From contig JBAXFM010000237.1 in NCBI GenBank assembly GCA_037139855.1, positions 1 to 8,165 on the forward strand: DNA of 8,165 nt, written 5' to 3'. Positions 1-6,906 of this stretch are shown one piece after another. This DNA is from CAIVAT01 sp037139855 (GTDB lineage Bacteria; Bacteroidota; Bacteroidia; Bacteroidales; FEN-979). Positions within the stretch are counted from its first letter, which is position 1, and each line of letters opens with the position of its first letter. Made by a program: the position numbers and the translations under genes. The notes under the pieces are model-generated. The model was not told where the DNA came from. It was given only the letters and a program-made list of their open reading frames with translations, and searched no databases.

Positions 1-683
1 GTAATTTTATTCCCTCCCTCACTCTCCTTAAACTTCCCCCAGCAAGGATCAGCCAACCTGAAATCCAGACTGTCGCAATGACCATATTTCTCCATCGAAA
101 GGTTTTTATGATATTCCATATACGACCCCAGCCCGAAGAAGGTAAGCAGGTCCAGGTCTCCGTCATTGTCGATATCGGCCAGCGCCGGGTAATCAACACT
201 GGTTACCAGAATTCCTACCTTCCCGGAATAGTAGAACGACTCCAGTAGATCTGTTATCAGTTTAAATTTCAGATAAGTATCTGAAATATTTTCAAATACA
301 CGAACCCCGCCCATGCCATAGGTGAAGAGGTCCATTTTTCCATCGCAGTTGTAATCGGCAGTAATCACCCAGTCATGCAGTTCGGGCAATTGAAGAGCGT
401 AAGCCGGTTCATAAGCATAATCGATGTTGTTTGGGCTGCCATGGTTTATAAAAGTAAGTTTACGATTGCCTTGCCGGTCGAAGACCAATAAATCATTGAT
501 TCCGTCGGAGTTGAGATCAATGGCACAAAACTGACAGGAATTCAACCCTCCGGCCCATGGAAATTTCAATGGACTGCCTGAAATTTGTGAAATCTGCGGA
601 TAGCCATTTATTACAATGCCAAGGAGAAGGATGATGAGCAATGATTTTAAAAAAAATCCGGTGGTTGATTGGGTGTGTTGCAT
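1..683 (-). CDS. Secreted FG-GAP/VCBS repeat protein, N-terminal part (cut by window edge)
   Basis: This is an open frame of 227 codons from an ATG at 683-681 running off the left edge. Residues 10-27 form a hydrophobic signal-peptide core after a short polar start, so the product is probably exported. Three calcium-loop motifs typical of FG-GAP/VCBS beta-propeller blades are visible: DLNSDGIND (residues 56-64), DYNCDGKMD (110-118) and DIDNDGDLD (170-178), each followed by a short hydrophobic strand. Such repeats build extracellular propellers that bind ligands or other proteins, and in Bacteroidetes they often sit in large proteins with a C-terminal type IX secretion sorting domain; that end is not in the window, so this route is inference. 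The start is supported by a TAnnTTTG element just upstream and by the signal peptide directly after it. The specific ligand is unknown. It is transcribed divergently from the response regulator gene. Confidence 0.85.
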   Translation of the reverse strand, partial: MQHTQSTTGFFLKSLLIILLLGIVINGYPQISQISGSPLKFPWAGGLNSCQFCAIDLNSDGINDLLVFDRQGNRKLTFINHGSPNNIDYAYEPAYALQLPELHDWVITADYNCDGKMDLFTYGMGGVRVFENISDTYLKFKLITDLLESFYYSGKVGILVTSVDYPALADIDNDGDLDLLTFFGLGSYMEYHKNLSMEKYGHCDSLDFRLADPCWGKFKESEGGNKI

Positions 684-690
684 CGTTTTA

Positions 691-698
691 CAAAGTTA
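691..698 (-). promoter_or_regulatory. Bacteroidetes -7 element (TAACTTTG) for the FG-GAP gene
   Basis: On the minus strand TAACTTTG matches the Bacteroidetes TAnnTTTG consensus and ends 7 nt before the ATG at 683. Transcription from it would start within a few bases of the start codon, so the mRNA would be leaderless or nearly so. No convincing -33 TTTG is seen. The element overlaps one arm of a small inverted repeat, AAAGTT (692-697) and AACTTT (703-708). Confidence 0.5.
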
Positions 699-711
699 TC
701 CAAACTTTTCC

Positions 712-719
712 TACCTTTG
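712..719 (+). promoter_or_regulatory. Bacteroidetes -7 element (TACCTTTG) for the response regulator gene
   Basis: TACCTTTG fits the TAnnTTTG consensus. A weak -33-like TTTA lies at 687-690, 21 nt upstream. Transcription would begin near 723-726 and leave a leader of about 75 nt before the ATG at 800; this leader carries the heptad array at 758-792. The element lies only 13 nt from the divergent -7 element on the other strand, so the two promoters probably interfere or share control. Confidence 0.45.
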
Positions 720-757
720 ACTAAATCTTGACTGTTCCAACGCCGGCAATTAACAAA

Positions 758-792
758 ATCCGAAATCTAAAATCCGAAATCCGAAATCCGAA
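758..792 (+). repeat. Heptad tandem repeat, five units of AATCCGA
   Basis: Five consecutive 7-bp units occupy this stretch: AATCCGA, AATCTAA, AATCCGA, AATCCGA, AATCCGA; only the second deviates. It ends 7 bp before the ATG of the response regulator and lies in its presumed 5' leader. Similar short-period arrays recur in intergenic DNA of environmental Bacteroidetes as far as I recall; their role is unknown. Confidence 0.85.
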
Positions 793-799
793 ATTTCCC

Positions 800-1951
800 A
801 TGCCCCGAATCCTGATCATCGACGACGAAAAAAGCATCCGCAATACTTTGCGGGAGATTCTTGAGTATGAAAAGTATACGGTGGATGATGCTGCCGATGG
901 GGAAGCTGGCATGCAAATGGTCAGGGAAAACAAATACGATACCATTCTGTGCGACATTAAAATGCCAAAAATGGATGGCATCGAGGTGCTTGCAAAAATT
1001 CTCGAAACAGCAGATACCCCCGTCATTATGATTTCGGGCCACGGAACCATTGATACTGCCGTAGAGGCGATTAAAAAAGGCGCTTATGATTATATTTCCA
1101 AACCAATTGATCTGAATCGATTGCTCATTGCCCTGCGCAATGCGCTCGACCGGGCCCGGCTTGTTGATGAGACCCGGTTGCTGAGGCGTAAAATCGGCAA
1201 CAACTATGAAATGATTGGCGTGAGCGAACCGATGATGCAGATCCGTGGCATGATTGCAAAAGTGGCTCCAACCGATGCCCGGGTATTGATTACAGGTGAG
1301 AACGGAACCGGCAAGGAGTTGGTTGCACGCCATCTGCATGCGCTGAGTGGCCGGTGCCTCGGCCCGTTTATCGAGGTGAACTGCGCTGCTATTCCTGCCG
1401 AACTGATTGAGAGTAATCTGTTTGGACATGAAAAAGGTTCGTTTACTTCAGCTATGAAACAGCACAAGGGAGATTTTGAGCAGGCAAACGGGGGAACACT
1501 GTTTCTGGATGAGATAGGCGACATGAGCCTTTCTGCACAATCAAAGGTGCTGAGGGCACTCCAGGAGAATAAAATAACCCGTGTGGGGGGGGAGAAGGAA
1601 ATCCCGGTGGATGTGCGAATAATCGCTGCCACCAATAAAAATATTCGCGAGGAAATAAAAAACAAAACCTTCAGGGAGGATCTTTATCATCGTTTGAGTG
1701 TAATCGTCATAGAGGTGCCGCCGCTCCGAAACCGGCTTGATGATATCCCCTTGCTGGTCGGCCAGTTTCTATCCGATTATTGCACCGGCATGGGCAAGCC
1801 TTTGATGGAGATCAACCTAGAAGCCATGAATTCGCTGAAAGACATTCACTGGACCGGAAATATCAGGGAACTGAAAAACGTAGTTGAACGGCTGGCCATT
1901 CTTTGTGATGGAACCATTACTGCTGAGGATGTCAAAAGGTTTGCAATATGA
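800..1951 (+). CDS. Sigma-54-type response regulator (receiver + AAA+), no HTH domain
   Basis: A 383-residue NtrC-family regulator. The receiver domain (about 1-120) has acidic residues D8-D9, phosphoacceptor D52 (in CDIKMPKMDG), S79 and K101. A linker leads to the AAA+ domain (about 137-365) with Walker A GENGTGKE (166-173), the sigma-54 contact loop as GSFTSA (213-218, usual form GAFTGA), Walker B in GTLFLDEIG (232-240) and the FREDLYHRL arginine-finger region (291-299). After the AAA+ lid (WTGNIRELKNVVERL) the protein stops, with no Fis-type HTH, so it is shorter than NtrC (about 470). It would be phosphorylated by an unseen histidine kinase and drive ATP-dependent opening of sigma-54 promoters, possibly without specific DNA binding as in FlgR. 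The ATG at 800 was chosen because MPRILIIDDE begins the receiver; a TTG at 728 would translate the heptad repeats. There is no Shine-Dalgarno. The stop codon overlaps the inverted-repeat element that follows. Confidence 0.93.
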   Translation: MPRILIIDDEKSIRNTLREILEYEKYTVDDAADGEAGMQMVRENKYDTILCDIKMPKMDGIEVLAKILETADTPVIMISGHGTIDTAVEAIKKGAYDYISKPIDLNRLLIALRNALDRARLVDETRLLRRKIGNNYEMIGVSEPMMQIRGMIAKVAPTDARVLITGENGTGKELVARHLHALSGRCLGPFIEVNCAAIPAELIESNLFGHEKGSFTSAMKQHKGDFEQANGGTLFLDEIGDMSLSAQSKVLRALQENKITRVGGEKEIPVDVRIIAATNKNIREEIKNKTFREDLYHRLSVIVIEVPPLRNRLDDIPLLVGQFLSDYCTGMGKPLMEINLEAMNSLKDIHWTGNIRELKNVVERLAILCDGTITAEDVKRFAI

Positions 1952-2077
1952 GGTTGTCTCAAAAGGCAACTCATTATAAAAACCGCAGAGTCGCAGAGAA
2001 GACGCAAATACTTCATAATCAATGCTAATTTTCTCTGCGCCTTTGCGGTTAAAGAAAGACTTTTGAGACTGCCTCAT
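1948..2077. mobile_element. MITE-like nested inverted-repeat element, possible bidirectional terminator
   Basis: Two nested pairs of inverted arms define a 130-bp element without coding capacity. The outer arms are ATGAGGTTGTCTCAAAAG at 1948-1965 and the complement of ATGAGGCAGTCTCAAAAG at 2060-2077 (16 of 18 matching). The inner arms are 1981-2000 and 2031-2050 (18 of 20 matching) and consist of 8-bp repeats: CGCAGAGT CGCAGAGA on the left, CTCTGCGC CTTTGCGG on the right. The loop is 2001-2030. The GAGGCWGTCTCAAAA-like ends resemble insertion-sequence termini, from memory and unverified. No clear target-site duplication is visible. The RNA of either strand can fold into a long hairpin, so it could stop transcription between the two convergent flanking genes. 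The TGA of the regulator gene lies inside the left end. Confidence 0.65.
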
Positions 2078-2092
2078 TGAGGGAAAAAGCAC

Positions 2093-3553
2093 CTATTTAA
2101 TATTCCGGATCAGCACTGTATTTGTTTTTTCCGAAGAAAAGATCACGCTGTGGCTTTTATTCTTCAACATTCCTGAATCAGCATTGAAAATGTAGTCGTA
2201 ATCATCGAATTCGGTCAGACCATTCCGATCAACCGGTAACAGCCAGCCGATATTTTGGGTTTGCCGGTAAAAGTTGATGGTGGGTTCAAATAACCAGTTG
2301 ATTCCCATTTTCATTTTTTGTTTATCAGAAGGGTTGTTTTGCCGATCGGCCATGAGCGCAGCAACAGCATTTTTAGTTTCCATATCATATCCCCATTCAG
2401 CACAGGCATATAAATTTCTGTTCAGGTAAAAATTTGAAACAGATAAGATGGCAAGTGAAACGGCGAGACCTTGAATAAAAAACCGAATCCGGAATTCCAC
2501 CAGATATTCAAACAAGAACCCGAGATTCAAAATGAACAGCGGAAATAAAAATAAAGAGAATCGTCCGATCAGATAATCTGTTTTCAGAATATAATGCTGT
2601 ATTATTGATTCAAAAGAGATGGACAATATGATCAGGTTAACCATGATCAATGCTCTGGAGCGTGCGATAAATGTGTGATCGGAGCGATAAATGTGTATGA
2701 TAATGAGCATGGACGAAACAATTACGATCAACAAAATGGAAACCTGAAGGAGTACCATTCCGATTGAAGTGAGGTTAACATTCATAAACATATGGTAAAT
2801 CAGTGAGCTCACGGTATCGGTCACAAAACCTTGTTTACCACCAAAGTTGAACGTGTTGAATTTCACTGCCTTTCTCACCGGTTCATAAAGAACGATGAAC
2901 AAAAGGAAGAATAAAACGATGTTAACCTTATTGATCCTGAAGAAATTGAATTTTTCCCTGGAATTGCCGCGGCATTCAGCAAATGTAACCATGTTGAATA
3001 CCAGCAAAGCTGAAAGATAGAAACTTAACATGGTAAAGTTGCTTAATATGGCCAGCAGGGCGCCAATGTTAAACAAGATCAGATTCACGTTTCTGTGGCC
3101 GTGAAACGAAGCCATCAGGTGATATAAACTCATGATCATAAAGCCGACAGACATGCCATATCCCCTGGCCAGACCAAAAAAATCAATTAAGGCAGTATTG
3201 GTGGCCATCAGTATGAAAATGGCAATGCACAAAACCGGATTGCTTTTCCTGAGGATTAAATAGGTGTAAATAAAATAAACCAGGAGCATAAGTAAGTTGG
3301 GCAGTCGCAACGAAATTTCGGAATTTCCAAAGATCCTGTCCGAATACTTCATGCATAACGTGTTTAAAACATGGTTGTTAGAATATGCGCCCTGGTTGGA
3401 GATGATATCCATGAACTTTGCCGAAATGAAATGTAGATAGGTAATACTTTCATCGTGGGTGAAAGATGAAACGAAAGCCTTTGTGGCGATGTAGGAAAAT
3501 ATAATTGTGCTTACAATCAGAATGATTATGTCGGTATACTTAGGCCTTTTCAC
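2093..3553 (-). CDS. GT-C superfamily membrane glycosyltransferase (ArnT/PMT-like)
   Basis: A 486-residue polytopic membrane protein. Hydrophobic segments are seen near residues 8-27, 86-101, 107-125, 132-149, 158-170, 172-192, 210-224, 260-288, 300-318, 333-351 and 357-375, followed by a soluble tail of about 110 residues. FTHDES (31-36, D34-E35) in the first outer loop matches the acidic catalytic motif position of GT-C enzymes, and GNSEISLRLPNLL (76-88) matches the conserved loop of ArnT/PMT-like proteins; ARGYG (129-133) is also common in bacterial relatives. Such enzymes move a sugar from a polyprenyl-phosphate carrier to lipid, glycan or protein on the outer face of the inner membrane; donor and acceptor cannot be told here. 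The start is a GTG at 3553-3551 overlapping by one base the TAG stop of the galactosidase gene (TAGTG), which implies translational coupling. It is more AT-rich than the galactosidase gene in places (21 of 60 GC at 2881-2940). Confidence 0.8.
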   Translation of the reverse strand: MKRPKYTDIIILIVSTIIFSYIATKAFVSSFTHDESITYLHFISAKFMDIISNQGAYSNNHVLNTLCMKYSDRIFGNSEISLRLPNLLMLLVYFIYTYLILRKSNPVLCIAIFILMATNTALIDFFGLARGYGMSVGFMIMSLYHLMASFHGHRNVNLILFNIGALLAILSNFTMLSFYLSALLVFNMVTFAECRGNSREKFNFFRINKVNIVLFFLLFIVLYEPVRKAVKFNTFNFGGKQGFVTDTVSSLIYHMFMNVNLTSIGMVLLQVSILLIVIVSSMLIIIHIYRSDHTFIARSRALIMVNLIILSISFESIIQHYILKTDYLIGRFSLFLFPLFILNLGFLFEYLVEFRIRFFIQGLAVSLAILSVSNFYLNRNLYACAEWGYDMETKNAVAALMADRQNNPSDKQKMKMGINWLFEPTINFYRQTQNIGWLLPVDRNGLTEFDDYDYIFNADSGMLKNKSHSVIFSSEKTNTVLIRNIK

Positions 3554-3573
3554 TATTTCACTATTTCGCTGTT
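3550..3573 (-). repeat. Octamer array (AATAGTGA family) spanning a stop/start junction
   Basis: Read on the minus strand this is AACAGCGA, AATAGTGA, AATAGTGA, three tandem 8-bp units. It encodes the last residues of the galactosidase (SEIVK), supplies its TAG stop and supplies the GTG start of the next gene. The same octamer family appears at the other end of the galactosidase gene (6737-6776) on the opposite strand. Confidence 0.8.
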
Positions 3574-6500
3574 TGGCAATACTTCCATGGTGAATGAATA
3601 GCCATATTCCTTCGCCGGCAGCGTATATTGGTCATGGGTTCTCGCCCCCCAGCTATCGTCGCCACCAACCCCCATTTGCCTGTAATCAATATTCAGGTCG
3701 ATAAACGGTTTCTTTTCCAGATCATGCAGGTGTTTGCCCCCCTGTTTAAAGCCTTTCATGTCATCATAGGTAAAGGGGAGTGCGCTGAAGCAGAGCAGTG
3801 GATCACCGGAAAACCGAATGGCATTGTGTTTCTGGTTTTCCAGCGTTATCCATCTCACATCGGTTTTATACCCGTTTTCCTGAGGACGCACGTAGGGAGT
3901 GAATTGGTCATCTACGGTGCTTTGATAAATACCCACAAATGAGGCAGTGTTTCGATCCCAATAGTTTTCCCAGGGCCCGCGGCCATACCATGTTACGCTG
4001 CGGTATTCAGGATTGATCTGGATGTTGAGTCCGAACCTTGGCAGTTCCGGAAGTTTTTCCTTCAACGGTTTCAGTGAGGCAGTCACGGTAATCGTTCCAT
4101 TTGCCTGAACCTTGTAGCTGACGATTTCCGATGCGACAGAGTCGGGGAAAATGAATTGCATGGTAACAGTAACTTCCTGATCCAAATTATTTTTCATGGC
4201 TTCCGCCTTTATCACTTTGCGATTTTCTGAAGCATCAAACCAGGTTTTGCATCGTTTGGGCATTCCGTTGCCGATGTCATTGTCGGTTGGCGGCCTGCGG
4301 AAATTGGGTAAAGGCCCACGGACGATCATTTCATTCCCCCGGATTTTCCAGGATGACAGTGTTCCTTCTTTTTTGTTAAAATCAACGGTAAACCCATCAC
4401 CCTCAATGGAAACAGAGGTTGCTCCATCTGTCAATTTTAAAGCAGGCTGGGTGCCTGTACTGAATATTCCGATTTTTCCTCCCAGCGTGGGTAGTGAGAA
4501 CTGTTCTGATGCAAGCACATGCCCGGCTTTTAGCAAGCCCCAGTCCGAAGTGGTTTTTAAATAAACATTCACAAAATATTCTGTCTCTTTTTGGGGTTTC
4601 AATTCGGGCAAAGTAATGGATAATTCTCTTTTTTGGCCGGGTAACAATTTGAACGATGGGAATTTTCCTGAATTAACAACTTTTCCATCGCTTAATAAAT
4701 CCCATGATACAATCGTGTTTGACAGGTCATAGAAGTCATATTTGTTAATGATTTCAAAGGAGAGTTTTTTCGGATCGCTCAGTTTGAATTTCACATATTG
4801 GTAAGCTTTTTTCACCTCCCAATATCCGGGATGTGGCGTTCGGTCGGGAAAAACGATGCCATTGCACATGAAATTTCCATCGCTGGGCACATCTTTGGGT
4901 CCAAAATCACCGCCGAAAAGGTAACTGGCCTTACCACCCAAATCGTATGGGTAACGCGAAGGATCGGCTTTTTCAGTGCTGCCGGTGCGGAGTATTCCCT
5001 GGTCAACCCAATCCCATATGCAGCCTCCCTGAAGTTGTGGATATTGTTCAATCACATCCCAGTAATCCTGGAAATTGCCCGTACTGTTGCCCATGGCATG
5101 TGCATACTCACACATGATGAGCGGACGCAACTGCCGTGAGTAACCATACCATTTCAAGTCCCATGGCGCCCAGTACATGGGGCAGAAAATGTCGGTATTG
5201 GCTCCTTGTTCGGCCCGTTCGTACCATACCGGCCTGCTTTTGTCACGGTTTTTGATCCAATCGTATGTTGCCTCGAAATTGCAACCGTTGCCGGCTTCAT
5301 TGCCCAATGACCAAATGACGACACAAGGGTGGTTTTTATCACGTTCCACCATGCGTTCGGTGCGGTTAAGGTGGGATTTTTCCCATTCAGGTTTGTTTCC
5401 CAGGGTACGGTCGGGATCGTAGCCCATGCCATGCGATTCAACGTTGGCCTCATCAATCACATATAGCCCATACTCGTCGCAGAGTTCGTACCAGTAAGGA
5501 TCATCGGGATAATGGCATGTACGGACCGTATTGATATTGGCCTCTTTCATCAGCGTAACATCTTTCAGCATCAATTCCTTTGAAATCACATGTCCGGTGA
5601 TGGGGTCATGTTCGTGGCGGTTCACTCCTTTCACCAGGATGGGTTTTCCATTGATCAGGAACTGTCCGTTTTTAACCTCGGATGTTCTTAACCCCATGCG
5701 ACAACCGGTTGATTCAATGATTTTCCCATTCTCATCCTTCAGGCTGAGGACTAGATAATACAGGTTTGGGGTTTCAGCGCTCCATTGTCGCGGATGTGGG
5801 ATAAATCTTTCAAAGTAAAGGGTGTCTTCCTTTGAATTTTCTGGTTTGAACTCGAGTTTTTCTGTCAGTTCGGGTGTTTTACTCTCTTTTGACTGATACA
5901 AGGAAAGAAAAAGTGTGTAAACCGGCTGTGGAAATGGACGGTCAAGATCAGGGGGAGGATTGATACCATTGCTTTGGATGATGGCTGTCACTTTCAGAAT
6001 GCCATGCTGGTAGTTGGAAAATAGATCACCTGCCACAAAAAAGTCCCTGATGCGGGTTTTGGGCGTTGAATAAAGATACACATCGCGGTTAATTCCACTC
6101 ATGCGCCACATATCCTGGCATTCGAGGTATGAACCGTCAGACCAACGGAAAACTTCAACGCCAAGCGTGTTTTTCCCCGGGCGAAGATATTGGGTGATGT
6201 TGAATTCGATGGGGGTTTTGGCATCTTTCCCCATGCCGATTCGTTGTCCGTTCAGATATACATAGCAGAAGGATTTTACCGCTCCGAAGTGGAGAAAAAC
6301 TTCACGGCTTTTCCATCCATCCGGGATTTCAAAATCACGCCGGTAGCTCCCAACCGGGTTGTAATCGTGCGGAACCCTGGGAGGATCTGGATTCATGAGG
6401 TGTTTGAACTCGTATGGCTGGTTCACATAAACAGGATAACCGTATCCCTGGATTTCGATGGTGGAAGGCACCCGGATATCTTTCCAATTGTTCACATCGT

Positions 6501-6810
6501 AGGAGTCTTCATAGAATTTCAAAGGCCGTTTATCCGGATTTTCCGACCAGTTGAATTTCCAGCTCCCGTTGAGCAACATATAATATGGCGATGCAGTCCA
6601 ATTGTTCTTCAGCGCATCGGCTTCATTGCCATATGGAATAAAGGTTGCATGGGGCGGCTCGTTATTAATCCCGGTCAGTTGAGGGTTTTCCCAGTCGGGG
6701 GGTTGTGTGGTTTGGGCGAAACCGGAGGAGAAAAGAAATAGCGCAATAGTGAGATAGCAAAATAGCGAAATAGCGGGATTTCGGGACAGGGAGTTGTGGA
6801 GATTTTTCAT
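3553..6810 (-). CDS. Secreted GH2 beta-galactosidase (LacZ-type)
   Basis: A 1085-residue glycoside hydrolase family 2 enzyme that hydrolyses terminal beta-galactosides by a retaining mechanism. A signal peptide (1-33, probable cleavage after FAQ) without a lipobox cysteine points to the periplasm. Order of domains: jelly-roll sugar-binding domain (about 55-250), Ig-like domain (about 252-375), TIM barrel (about 378-675), second Ig-like domain (about 676-772) and C-terminal beta-sandwich (about 800-1080). The acid/base glutamate is E505 in SLGNEAGNG and the nucleophile is E568 in MCEYAHAMGNS. Further LacZ landmarks are VKGVNRHEHDP (393-403), RTCHYP (430-435), NVESHG (456-461), RPPTDND (839-845), GRGPWENYWDR (943-953) and VGGDDSWGA (1048-1056), the last holding the substrate-stacking tryptophan. 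The length fits LacZ plus a signal peptide and nothing essential is missing. It is the first gene of an operon with a GT-C membrane protein. Its true substrate may be a plant or host galactoside rather than lactose. Confidence 0.95.
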   Translation of the reverse strand: MKNLHNSLSRNPAISLFCYLTIALFLFSSGFAQTTQPPDWENPQLTGINNEPPHATFIPYGNEADALKNNWTASPYYMLLNGSWKFNWSENPDKRPLKFYEDSYDVNNWKDIRVPSTIEIQGYGYPVYVNQPYEFKHLMNPDPPRVPHDYNPVGSYRRDFEIPDGWKSREVFLHFGAVKSFCYVYLNGQRIGMGKDAKTPIEFNITQYLRPGKNTLGVEVFRWSDGSYLECQDMWRMSGINRDVYLYSTPKTRIRDFFVAGDLFSNYQHGILKVTAIIQSNGINPPPDLDRPFPQPVYTLFLSLYQSKESKTPELTEKLEFKPENSKEDTLYFERFIPHPRQWSAETPNLYYLVLSLKDENGKIIESTGCRMGLRTSEVKNGQFLINGKPILVKGVNRHEHDPITGHVISKELMLKDVTLMKEANINTVRTCHYPDDPYWYELCDEYGLYVIDEANVESHGMGYDPDRTLGNKPEWEKSHLNRTERMVERDKNHPCVVIWSLGNEAGNGCNFEATYDWIKNRDKSRPVWYERAEQGANTDIFCPMYWAPWDLKWYGYSRQLRPLIMCEYAHAMGNSTGNFQDYWDVIEQYPQLQGGCIWDWVDQGILRTGSTEKADPSRYPYDLGGKASYLFGGDFGPKDVPSDGNFMCNGIVFPDRTPHPGYWEVKKAYQYVKFKLSDPKKLSFEIINKYDFYDLSNTIVSWDLLSDGKVVNSGKFPSFKLLPGQKRELSITLPELKPQKETEYFVNVYLKTTSDWGLLKAGHVLASEQFSLPTLGGKIGIFSTGTQPALKLTDGATSVSIEGDGFTVDFNKKEGTLSSWKIRGNEMIVRGPLPNFRRPPTDNDIGNGMPKRCKTWFDASENRKVIKAEAMKNNLDQEVTVTMQFIFPDSVASEIVSYKVQANGTITVTASLKPLKEKLPELPRFGLNIQINPEYRSVTWYGRGPWENYWDRNTASFVGIYQSTVDDQFTPYVRPQENGYKTDVRWITLENQKHNAIRFSGDPLLCFSALPFTYDDMKGFKQGGKHLHDLEKKPFIDLNIDYRQMGVGGDDSWGARTHDQYTLPAKEYGYSFTMEVLPNSEIVK
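6737..6776 (+). repeat. Octamer array (AATAGCGA family) inside the signal-peptide coding region
   Basis: Five perfect-period 8-bp units on the plus strand: AATAGCGC, AATAGTGA, GATAGCAA, AATAGCGA, AATAGCGG. On the coding (minus) strand they encode residues 12-25 or so of the galactosidase, the hydrophobic core of its signal peptide. Because 8 is not a multiple of 3, the protein period is eight residues: AISLFCYL is followed by TIALFLFS. Confidence 0.85.
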
Positions 6811-6906
6811 GGCCGATTATTTGTCCGAAAATAGAGAATTTTCCTTTACGATGATCAAAGTATTCCTTTTAACTTCGTACTTTGTTTTGCAACTTAACTT
6901 TGCGTG
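6811..6906. other. Divergent intergenic region between galactosidase and sirtuin genes
   Basis: This AT-rich gap serves two divergent genes. On the plus strand a clear TAACTTTG lies at 6895-6902. On the minus strand the best -7-like string is TACTTTG (complement of 6856-6862), one T short of the TAnnTTTG consensus, about 45 nt before the galactosidase ATG; this is weak. A direct repeat TTAACTTYG occurs at 6868-6876 (TTTAACTTCG context) and 6894-6902. No RNA gene or terminator is evident. Confidence 0.4.
6895..6902 (+). promoter_or_regulatory. Bacteroidetes -7 element (TAACTTTG) for the sirtuin gene
   Basis: TAACTTTG is an exact fit to TAnnTTTG and is the same octamer as the one before the FG-GAP gene. 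It ends only 4 nt before the ATG at 6907, so transcription would start at or next to the start codon and give a leaderless mRNA. No TTTG is found at the expected -33 distance. Confidence 0.5.

Noticed and set aside
728..799. Upstream TTG start that would extend the response regulator by 24 residues
   Set aside because: The extension is a translation of the heptad repeats, and the receiver domain begins at the ATG at 800.
1817..2092. A 91-codon minus-strand frame across the inverted-repeat element
   Set aside because: It combines antisense of the regulator gene with the repeat arms and has no support as a protein.
2664..2696. Direct repeat GCGATAAATGTGT with a 20-bp period
   Set aside because: Only two copies, inside an intact reading frame of the membrane protein; probably a chance or local duplication.
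3550..3573. Short direct repeats considered as a CRISPR remnant (also 6737-6776 and 758-792)
   Set aside because: Units are 7-8 bp, contiguous and without spacers, so they are satellite-like arrays and not CRISPR repeats.
6190..6741. A 183-codon open frame on the plus strand inside the galactosidase gene
   Set aside because: It lies antisense to the conserved GH2 N-terminal domain, shows no recognisable motif and follows the codon pattern of the gene beneath it.
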